Positions 7,866 through 14,266 of a stretch of 64,000 bases of DNA are shown piece after piece. Source of the stretch: CATQHD01 sp965243165 (GTDB lineage: Bacteria; Actinomycetota; Acidimicrobiia; Spongiisociales; Spongiisociaceae); NCBI GenBank assembly GCA_965243165.1, contig OZ251535.1, positions 1,922,001 through 1,986,000 of the forward strand, read 5' to 3'. The notes below the pieces were generated by a model that worked only from the letters and a program-made list of their open reading frames with translations, did not search any database and was not told the DNA's origin. Within the stretch, counting starts at the first letter, position 1. Every line of letters begins with the position of its first letter. The translations under genes were made by a program, and so were the position numbers.

Positions 7866-8882
7866 CTAGATGGTGAAGCCGAGGACGGCCGCCATCCCCC
7901 GCATCTGATCCATGAGCCGGGTGAACTCCTCGGGGAGGATGGCCTGGCTGCCGTCCACGAGGGCGGTTTCGGGGGACGGGTGGACATCGATGATGAAGCC
8001 GTCGGCGCCGGCCGCCATGGCCGCCCGCGCCAGCGGAACCACCAAATGGCGGCGGCCAGACGAATGGGAGGGGTCGATGATCACGGGCAGGTGGGCCATG
8101 TCCTTGACGACCGGGGCGGCCGATATGTCCAGGGTGTTGCGGGTGCTGGTCTCGAAGGTGCGTATCCCCCGCTCCACCAGCACCACCTGGTGGTTGCCTT
8201 CCTTGTAGATGTACTCGGCGGCGTTGAGCCACTCGTCGACGGTGGCGGTGAAACCCCGCTTCAGCATGACCGGCCTGTGGACCTTCCCGACCTCGGACAG
8301 CAGGGCGAAGTTGGACATGTTGCGGGTGCCGATCCGCAGCATGTCGGCGTAGCCGGCGATCATCTCGACGTCGCGGGGGTCGAGCACCTCGGCCACGAAC
8401 GGCAGGCCGAACACCTCGCGGGCCTCGGCCAGGAGCTTCAGCCCATCCTCGGCCAGCCCCTGGAAGGAGAAAGGGCTGGTGCGGGGCTTGAAAGCGTCGC
8501 CCCGCAGGATGGTGGCGCCCGCCTCCTTGACCGCCTCGGCGGTGCGGAACAGCTGGTCGCGGCTCTCGACCGCGCAGGGGCCGGCGATGGGGGCGAACAC
8601 CCCGCCGCCGATGCGGGCCCCCCCGACCTCGATGACCGTATCCTCGCTCTGGAACTCGCGGGACACGAACTGGTAGTTCTTCAACACCGGCACCGCGCGC
8701 TCCACCCCGGACATGGCCTCCCAGGGCAGCTGTTGGATCAGCCCCCGGTCGCCCACCGCCCCGATCACGGTCCGCAGCTGGCCGTTGGAGACATGGGCTT
8801 CGGAACCGATGTCCGCCAACCGCTGCACCACGCCGCCGACCTGTTCTTCGGTGGCGCCCGGCTTCATGACGATGATCATCAT
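7866..8882 (-). CDS. aroF: 3-deoxy-7-phosphoheptulonate synthase (type I-beta, ferredoxin-like N-domain)
   Basis: The 338-aa enzyme condenses phosphoenolpyruvate and erythrose 4-phosphate, the first step of the shikimate pathway. Residues 1-70 (MMIIVMKPGATEEQV) form the small ferredoxin-like regulatory domain found in type I-beta enzymes. The barrel shows the family motifs APIAGPCAVES, LRGDAFKPRTSPFSFQG, IGTRNM, MLKRG and PVIIDPSHSSGRR. The ATG at 8882 is preceded by GGAAGGGAAATCC, a good ribosome site; an upstream in-frame TTG is less likely. It heads the operon with tyrA. Confidence 0.95.
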   Translation of the reverse strand: MMIIVMKPGATEEQVGGVVQRLADIGSEAHVSNGQLRTVIGAVGDRGLIQQLPWEAMSGVERAVPVLKNYQFVSREFQSEDTVIEVGGARIGGGVFAPIAGPCAVESRDQLFRTAEAVKEAGATILRGDAFKPRTSPFSFQGLAEDGLKLLAEAREVFGLPFVAEVLDPRDVEMIAGYADMLRIGTRNMSNFALLSEVGKVHRPVMLKRGFTATVDEWLNAAEYIYKEGNHQVVLVERGIRTFETSTRNTLDISAAPVVKDMAHLPVIIDPSHSSGRRHLVVPLARAAMAAGADGFIIDVHPSPETALVDGSQAILPEEFTRLMDQMRGMAAVLGFTI

Positions 8883-8973
8883 GGATTTCCCTTCCAAGAC
8901 CCCGGCTGCCCAGACGCCGAGGATAGACCCGCCCGGCGGAAGCGTACCAAACGCCAGGCGGCCCGCCCGCCCG

Positions 8974-9378
8974 TCAGTGTTCCACGGCGGGGCGGACGGC
9001 GCGGGCTTCGGCCACCCACCCGGCCACGTGGTCGAGGGAAGGCAGGCGGCGCACCACCGGATCCCGCTCGTTGATCTGGCTGATCAGCGCCCGCAGCGTT
9101 TCGGGGTTCCTATCGGCCAGATCCCCGGCGGTGAACACCCCCGCCTGGTTGAGCAGGCCGCTGTAGCGGGAACCCACCCCCTTGACCCGCATGAGGTCGC
9201 TCCGCAGGGCCAGCTCCAGGATGCGCGGCTCGGCGAGGGACGACTCGGCGGCCAGATCCCGCCGCCCCCGGGCGGTGGCCGCCCGGCGGAGCAATGCGCC
9301 GGTGGTCCTCACCCCGGACCGGCGGAACCGGCGCGCCTCGGAAAACCCGACCCCGTACAAGTCGCCGATAGCGGCCAT
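8974..9378 (-). CDS. Small helix-hairpin-helix protein (DUF4332-like)
   Basis: The 134-aa protein contains two helix-hairpin-helix-like segments: AAIGDLYGVGFSEARRFRRSG near the N-terminus and VKGVGSRYSGLLNQAGV near residue 68. TAGDLADRNPETLRALISQIN follows. This repeated pattern (a pathway of successive HhH motifs plus a threshold-like LADRNPETL segment) is characteristic of DUF4332 proteins, whose function is not established. The start at 9378 is set by a strong AAAGGAGG site 11 bp upstream. It is monocistronic, between the aromatic operon and a repeat region. Confidence 0.75.
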   Translation of the reverse strand: MAAIGDLYGVGFSEARRFRRSGVRTTGALLRRAATARGRRDLAAESSLAEPRILELALRSDLMRVKGVGSRYSGLLNQAGVFTAGDLADRNPETLRALISQINERDPVVRRLPSLDHVAGWVAEARAVRPAVEH

Positions 9379-9504
9379 CTCTGGAACCCTCCTTTCTGAA
9401 CTTCGGCCCCGACGGCCCGCCTCTCCTCCGCGCCGGGAGGGCAAGGCTAGTTGTGATGTTCAGAGGTCCCGCCGCCCCCCGGCCGGCCGAACACGCCGCC
9501 CCCG

Positions 9505-9770
9505 CCCCGCCCGCGCCCCGCAAAGATTCCCGAAACAAACCCCTTGACGAACGCCCGAAAATACCGTATATATAGGGGGCTGAAACACAAACACCGCCGC
9601 CGGGGTTCTGGAGTGTGCGGCGGTCATCATCGAAGATCTGCCCGGGCCGGGCATCACAGGGCCGGGGCAGGGGGCCCGCGCCCCCGCAGAGGATCCGATG
9701 CTGGTGGAGGAGGCGGGGGCGGGCTCCCGGCGAAGCCGGGAGGAAGGGGGTTTTTCGCGCTCTGGGAGGG
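9505..9770 (-). repeat. Dispersed repeat, copy C (divergent subfamily, reverse orientation)
   Basis: Read on the minus strand this block has the repeat's order: a CGGCTTCGCCGGGAGCC hairpin segment, CACCAGCATCG, the hairpin ACCGCCGC/GGCGGCGGT (9592-9624), GTTTGTGTTTCAGCCC, a TATA-rich step in place of GGTATACC, and ATTTTCGGGCG. It resembles copy E at 43.5 kb more than copies A, B and D, and no terminal inverted repeats are seen. Boundaries are approximate. Confidence 0.65.
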
Positions 9771-9775
9771 GCGGC

Positions 9776-10030
9776 GGGGGGTCAACGGGTTCTGACCAGG
9801 GTGCTCACGGACGGCACATGCTTGGTGTGCGGCTTCTTCTGCGCGTTGGAGTCTCAACGGATTCCGAACAGCGTTCTATCCGACCGTGATGCGGGGAGCA
9901 GCCGGCATCTTCTGCGCGTTTGAGGGTCAACGGGTTCTGACCAGGGTGTTCTTGGACGGATCCACCCGATTGGCGGAGCGGCGCTTCTGGCCTGGGATCG
10001 AGGAGTCTGACCCAGGGTGTTCATAGCGCA
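9776..10030 (+). repeat. Degenerate direct repeats with GGTTCTGACCAGGGTG core
   Basis: The sequence GGTCAACGGGTTCTGACC followed by AGGGTG occurs at about 9779 and again at 9927. Weaker relatives are at 9849 (TCTCAACGGATTCCGAACAG) and 10000 (GAGTCTGACCCAGGGTGTTC). CTTCTGCGCGTT precedes two of them. Spacing is irregular (about 70-80 bp). No ORF spans them. The function is unknown. Confidence 0.65.
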
Positions 10031-10391
10031 GCGGCAAGGTTGCTCCGTTCTTCGCGCTCTCAGACACCCGACCCTGAATCGCACACGCCCCGGCCCGCCT
10101 CCGCCGTCCATGACTCCCCGAAACCGGCCCCAGCTGGCTTGAATCATCTTTCAACCATCCGAACCAGCTTTAAAACACCCCAAACCACCCCGAAACCACT
10201 CACCAACCCCAAATCACCCTCACCCCAAACCAAAACGACGGATTCAGGCTCAGGCGGACGCAGCGCCGGAGCCGGGTCTGCGGCGCCGTCGGCTTCGAGG
10301 GCGGGAAGGGCAGGATGCGGGGTTCGCCTCGGCCCTCGACCCCGGGCCCTGCGGACCGCCCTCGCAGAACCGGTGCGAAGCGGGCGGGGGT
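10031..10391. other. Intergenic stretch with strand-asymmetric C/A-rich segment
   Basis: No gene is seen. From about 10135 to 10245 the plus strand is strongly C/A biased with repeated CCCAAACCACC-like words, so the minus strand carries many GGTTTGGGG-type runs that could form G-quadruplexes. The remainder is ordinary GC-rich DNA downstream of the MocA-like gene. Confidence 0.5.
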
Positions 10392-11003
10392 TCAGGCGCC
10401 GAAGCGGTGGAGGCGGCGCAGGCGGGCCAGGTCTTCGGGGGTGTCTATGTCTTGGGGGGCGTCTTCTCCGAAGAACACTTCTTCCACCCATTCGGGGCGG
10501 GAGAGGAAGAGGTTGCGGGCGCCTTGGTCGCCCTCCAGGCCGGCTATCAGCCGGGGCCACAGCCAGCGGTCCAGCAGCACCGGATGGCCGCGCCGGAACC
10601 GGTAGAGAGGGAGGATCACCGGCCGCCCCGACCGGCGGCGGGCTTCGAACAGCCGCTCCACCGCCGCCGCCGGCACCATCGGCTGGTCCGCCAGCACCAC
10701 CAATGCGGCTCCGGCTTCCCGGTCCCCCATCAGAGCGTCCAAGCCCGCCCGCAGGGACGAGGCGATCCCCTCCCGCCACTCGTGGTTCTCGACGATGACG
10801 GCGGCCGCCGACAGGTCCGCCTGCTCCATGATCCGCCCGGCGTTGGCGCCCAGCACCGCGTAGATCTCGTCCACCTGCGGCCACTCCCCCACCCGGTCCA
10901 CCACGTGTTCGAGCAGGGGCCTGCCCCCCCAGTCGGCCAGCTGCTTGGGGCCGCCGAAGCGCTTCGATTCCCCGGCGGCCAGGATCAGGGCGGCGGTCTT
11001 CAC
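10392..11003 (-). CDS. mocA: MocA-like molybdenum cofactor nucleotidyltransferase
   Basis: The 203-aa NTP-transferase begins KTAALILAAGESKRFGGPKQL, the sugar-nucleotidyltransferase-like LAAGxSxRxGxxK loop, followed by LVVLADQPMVP. The ending FFGEDAPQDIDTPEDLARL is the typical C-terminus of MocA/MobA-type enzymes that attach CMP (or GMP) to molybdopterin. It is last in the coxD-coxE-coxI-xdhC run, 49 bp after xdhC, consistent with making molybdopterin cytosine dinucleotide for a CO-dehydrogenase/xanthine-dehydrogenase-type enzyme. Nucleotide specificity is inferred from context. Confidence 0.85.
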   Translation of the reverse strand: MKTAALILAAGESKRFGGPKQLADWGGRPLLEHVVDRVGEWPQVDEIYAVLGANAGRIMEQADLSAAAVIVENHEWREGIASSLRAGLDALMGDREAGAALVVLADQPMVPAAAVERLFEARRRSGRPVILPLYRFRRGHPVLLDRWLWPRLIAGLEGDQGARNLFLSRPEWVEEVFFGEDAPQDIDTPEDLARLRRLHRFGA

Positions 11004-11052
11004 GGCGGGCAGTCCGAGGGGGGCCCGCCCCGGCCGCCCCCGCCCGGGAGGG

Positions 11053-11847
11053 TCATAGGTCTCCCTCGTCCTCCGTGCGCTGGAGGTGGATGCGCCCCGC
11101 CCGCCCCGTCAGGGATTCCCCCGTCCCCGACCCGTATCGGACCTGGATCATCTCGGCCAGGATCGAGACCGCCACCTCGCCGGGCTGTTCGGCGCCGATG
11201 TCGAGGCCCACCGGCCCGCGGATGCGGGCGATCTGCTCCCCGCTCCACCCGGCGGCGGCCAGGCGCTCCACCCGCTTCCGGTGGGTGCGGCGGCTGCCCA
11301 TCACCCCGATGTACCGGGCGGGGCTGTCCAGCGCCAGCGGCAGCGCCGGATCCTCGAAGCGGGCGTCGTGGCTCAGCATCACCACGTAGGTGCGGGCGTC
11401 GAGCACCAGCCGGCCGGCCACCTGATCGGGCCACCCCACTATCACGCTCTCGGCCTCCGGGAAGCGCTCCTCGGTGGTGAAGGCCGGGCGGGCGTCGTTG
11501 ACGGTTACGCGAAACCCCAGCCAGTGGGCCATCCGGCACAGCTCCTGGGCGATATGCACCGCCCCGAAGATCAACAGCAGGGGCTGGGGCGCCACCGTCT
11601 CGATGTAGACGCGGCGCTCCCCGTAGGCGAGGGTGCGGTTCTGCTCCCGGTCCATGAGGGCGGCGGCGTCGGCGGCCGCCGCCTCGGCGACGCCTTCGGG
11701 GAGGGCGCCCGCCACCAGGCCCTCGTCCCGGTCGAACACCGCCTTGGCGCCGGCGTCCGGGCCTTCCACCACGGTCGCCGCCGCCCCCAGGCGCTCGGCC
11801 TCGATCAGGCTGCGGACCGCTTCGAGCGGGGTCACCGCAGTCACCAT
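11053..11847 (-). CDS. xdhC: XdhC-family protein, Rossmann-containing (molybdenum hydroxylase maturation)
   Basis: This 264-aa protein ends with the XdhC Rossmann domain: QPLLLIFGAVHIAQELCRMA, FRVTVNDARPAFTTEERFP, YIGVMGSRRTHRKR and GPVGLDIGAEQPGEVAVSILAE. The N-terminal part is reduced to about 100 residues. XdhC proteins bind and sulfurate the molybdenum cofactor before insertion. Its missing CoxI-type N-domain is supplied by the separate upstream gene, whose stop overlaps this start by 7 bases; together they make a split full-length XdhC/CoxI. The start is ATG 11847. Confidence 0.88.
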   Translation of the reverse strand: MVTAVTPLEAVRSLIEAERLGAAATVVEGPDAGAKAVFDRDEGLVAGALPEGVAEAAAADAAALMDREQNRTLAYGERRVYIETVAPQPLLLIFGAVHIAQELCRMAHWLGFRVTVNDARPAFTTEERFPEAESVIVGWPDQVAGRLVLDARTYVVMLSHDARFEDPALPLALDSPARYIGVMGSRRTHRKRVERLAAAGWSGEQIARIRGPVGLDIGAEQPGEVAVSILAEMIQVRYGSGTGESLTGRAGRIHLQRTEDEGDL

Positions 11848-12149
11848 CGCTCTATGAACACCTGGATCGTCCCGCCGCAGGCGAGCCCCACCTCGAAGGC
11901 GTCCTCGTCGGCGATGCCGTAGGTGACCAGCCGCGGCGCCCCCGATTCGATCACCGCCTGGGCGTGGAGGAAGACGTCGTTCTCCACGCAGCCGCCGCTC
12001 ACCGACCCTTCCATGTCGCCGGCCGAGGACACCAGGAACTTGGCCCCCTCCGGCCGGGGGGCGGATCCCTGCACCTGCACCACCGTGGCCGCCGCCGTCT
12101 GCTTTCCTTCCCGGGTCCAGCGGTCGTAAACCGCCAATTCTTCCTTCAT
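11841..12149 (-). CDS. coxI: XdhC/CoxI N-terminal domain protein
   Basis: The 102-aa protein consists only of the XdhC/CoxI N-terminal domain: MKEELAVYDRWTREGKQTA, VVQVQGSAPRPEGAKFLV, and the conserved GSVSGGCVENDV with its Cys, then LVTYGIADEDAFEVGLACGGTIQVF. In single-gene homologues this domain is joined to the Rossmann domain encoded next. The gene overlaps coxE by 4 bases (ATGA) and xdhC by 7, so translation is probably coupled. Confidence 0.88.
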   Translation of the reverse strand: MKEELAVYDRWTREGKQTAAATVVQVQGSAPRPEGAKFLVSSAGDMEGSVSGGCVENDVFLHAQAVIESGAPRLVTYGIADEDAFEVGLACGGTIQVFIERW

Positions 12150-13306
12150 GAAGCCAGCCTCCCTCGTCTCGATCCGGGCTGCGGCCGGGCGGGCATCGAC
12201 TCCAGCAGGCGCACGACCCCGGCCAGGTCGGCCAGCCGGGCGGCGGGCAGGAAGTCGTCCACATACGGGAGCGCCGCCTTCAGCCCCCTGGTCTCCGGCG
12301 AATACCCTTCCCTGCCGGCCAGGGGGTTCAGCCAGACAGTCCGGTGCACCGAACGGGCGAACCGGAACATCTCCCGGCTCAGCAGGCCGGGGTCGCCCCG
12401 GTCCCACCCGTCGCTGATGATCATCCCGATGGGGCCGCCCCGCGCCGACCGCCGGCTCCATTCCCGGTTGTAGGCCGCCAGCGCCTCCCCTATCCGGGTG
12501 CCCCCGGACCAGTCATGCACCCGCCCGGACACCAGCCGCAGGGCCGCGGCCGGGTCGCGCCGGCGCAGCTCGTGGGTGATGCGGGTCAGGCGGGTGGAGA
12601 ACACGAAGGTCTCGACCCGGCCCATCCGGGAGGGGGCCGCATGGGCGAAGTAGAGCAGCATCTCCACGTACTTCTCCATCGAGCCGCTCACGTCGGCGAG
12701 GATCACCAGCGGGCGGCGGCGGGGTTTGCGGGAGCGGAACTCCATCTCGATCAGCTCGCCGCGGGGGCCGGCCGCGTTGCGCAGGGTGCGGCGCATGTCG
12801 GGGCGGCGGCCCTTGGAGTCCGGCAGCCACCGGCGGCTCAGCGCCTCGGCCGGCTTCCAGACCATGGCGGCGATCATCCTCCGCACCTCGGCGGCCTCGC
12901 CGGGGGTCAGCTCCCCGAAGTCGCGGGCGCCGAGCCGCTCGATGTGGGAGGCGCCCAGCTGTTCATGGCTTTCGCCCGCCTCCTCCGCCTCCTCCGGCGG
13001 CCCGTCTTCGGGCGCCAGCACCGGCAGGCGGGGCTGGACGGCCTCCCCGCCCTCGGCCCCGGCGGCGGGCGGGCGGCGGACCCCCCTTCCGAAGAACAGG
13101 TCGAAGGCCTCGTCGAAGACCGGTATCTGGTCGGGCCGGACCACGGTCAGCGACCTGAAGGCGCTGCGGACGTCCCCCGGCGACTCCAAGCCCAGCAGGC
13201 GGGCGGCGGCGAGCAGGTCCATCCCCACCGGCGGGGTGGCGTCGAGGCCCTTGGCCCGTAGGTAACGGGCGAAGTGGATCACGTTCCGGGCGAAGACTCC
13301 GTCCAT
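12146..13306 (-). CDS. coxE: CoxE-like protein with von Willebrand factor A domain
   Basis: This 386-aa protein has an alpha-helical N-terminal half and a C-terminal VWA domain. The metal-ion-dependent adhesion site begins at D205 in ILADVSGSMEKYVEML. The downstream Thr (GGTRIGEALA) and Asp (MIISDGWDRGDP) ligands are also visible. CoxE works with the MoxR-type ATPase CoxD to mature the [CuSMoO2] or related active site of CO dehydrogenase. The region 82-120 is Pro/Glu-rich and variable. It is 4 bp downstream of coxD. Confidence 0.9.
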   Translation of the reverse strand: MDGVFARNVIHFARYLRAKGLDATPPVGMDLLAAARLLGLESPGDVRSAFRSLTVVRPDQIPVFDEAFDLFFGRGVRRPPAAGAEGGEAVQPRLPVLAPEDGPPEEAEEAGESHEQLGASHIERLGARDFGELTPGEAAEVRRMIAAMVWKPAEALSRRWLPDSKGRRPDMRRTLRNAAGPRGELIEMEFRSRKPRRRPLVILADVSGSMEKYVEMLLYFAHAAPSRMGRVETFVFSTRLTRITHELRRRDPAAALRLVSGRVHDWSGGTRIGEALAAYNREWSRRSARGGPIGMIISDGWDRGDPGLLSREMFRFARSVHRTVWLNPLAGREGYSPETRGLKAALPYVDDFLPAARLADLAGVVRLLESMPARPQPGSRRGRLAS

Positions 13307-13310
13307 CGGC

Positions 13311-14195
13311 TCAATCCGCCGCCGTCAGGCGCCCGACCCCCCCGGCCCGGACCCGCTCGATGTCGTCTTCGTACTTGAGGATCACCCCCAGGGTGTCGCT
13401 GGCGGCCTCGGGGGAGAGCACCTCCGCCCCCAGCACCTGGAGGGCCGACGCCCAGTCGAGGGTCTCGGCCACCCCGGGCGGCTTGAAGAGGTCGAGGCGG
13501 CGCAGGCGCTCCATCGCCCTGGCCAGCGCCCCGGCCAGCTCCCTGCCGATCCCCGGCGACTTGCTCATGACGATCTCCACCTCCCGGTCGAAGCCTGGGT
13601 AGTCGATCCAGTGGTAGATGCAGCGGCGTTTGAGGGCGTCGTGTATCTCCCGCGTGCGGTTGGAGGTGATGACCACCACCGGCGGCGTCTCGGCGGCCAC
13701 CGTCCCCACTTCGGGAATGGTCACCTGGAAGTCGGACAGCAACTCCAGCAGGTAGGCCTCGAACTCCTCGTCGGCCCGGTCGAGCTCGTCGATCAGGAGC
13801 ACCGGGCGGGAACCGTTGGCCGCCATCTCCACCGCCTCCAGCAGCGGGCGGGCCACCAGGTACTCGCGGCTCATGATGTCGGATACGCCGGCGCCGGTCC
13901 CCTCGCCCCGCGCCTCTATCAGGCGGATGGCCAGCATCTGGCGGGCGTAGTCCCATTCGTAGATGGCGTGCCCCGCGTCCAGGCCCTCGTAGCACTGGAG
14001 CCGGATCAGCGGCTGGCCCAGGGCGGCGGCCAGCACCTTGGCCACTTCGGTCTTGCCGACCCCCGCCTCCCCTTCCAGGAACAGGGGCCGCCCCATCTGC
14101 AGCGCCAGATGGACCACGACCGCCAGCGGCCGGTCGGCGATGTAACGCTGCGCGGCGAGCGCGTCGGCGACCTCTTCGATCGTGGCGGGAACCAT
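13311..14195 (-). CDS. coxD: CoxD-like MoxR-family AAA+ ATPase
   Basis: The 294-aa MoxR ATPase has Walker A GEAGVGKTE (K48), Walker B LLIDELDRADEEFEA, sensor VITSNRTREIHDALKRRC, and the MoxR-type arginine-rich C-terminal lid. It is expected to remodel the molybdenum hydroxylase apoprotein with CoxE. The ATG at 14195 was chosen because VPATIEEVADAL starts the helical segment typical of CoxD; an in-frame ATG at 14252 would add 19 unlikely residues. It is the first gene of the cox accessory operon. The structural genes coxM, coxS and coxL are not in this window. Confidence 0.9.
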   Translation of the reverse strand: MVPATIEEVADALAAQRYIADRPLAVVVHLALQMGRPLFLEGEAGVGKTEVAKVLAAALGQPLIRLQCYEGLDAGHAIYEWDYARQMLAIRLIEARGEGTGAGVSDIMSREYLVARPLLEAVEMAANGSRPVLLIDELDRADEEFEAYLLELLSDFQVTIPEVGTVAAETPPVVVITSNRTREIHDALKRRCIYHWIDYPGFDREVEIVMSKSPGIGRELAGALARAMERLRRLDLFKPPGVAETLDWASALQVLGAEVLSPEAASDTLGVILKYEDDIERVRAGGVGRLTAAD

Positions 14196-14266
14196 GCCCG
14201 ACAGGTTACACCCCCCGGCCTCCAATCCGCCGGACGGCTCCGCCCCGCCCATCGGAGGCTCCCCGG

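Noticed and set aside
9776..10030. CRISPR array
   Set aside because: The units are few, divergent and irregularly spaced, and there are no cas genes in the window.
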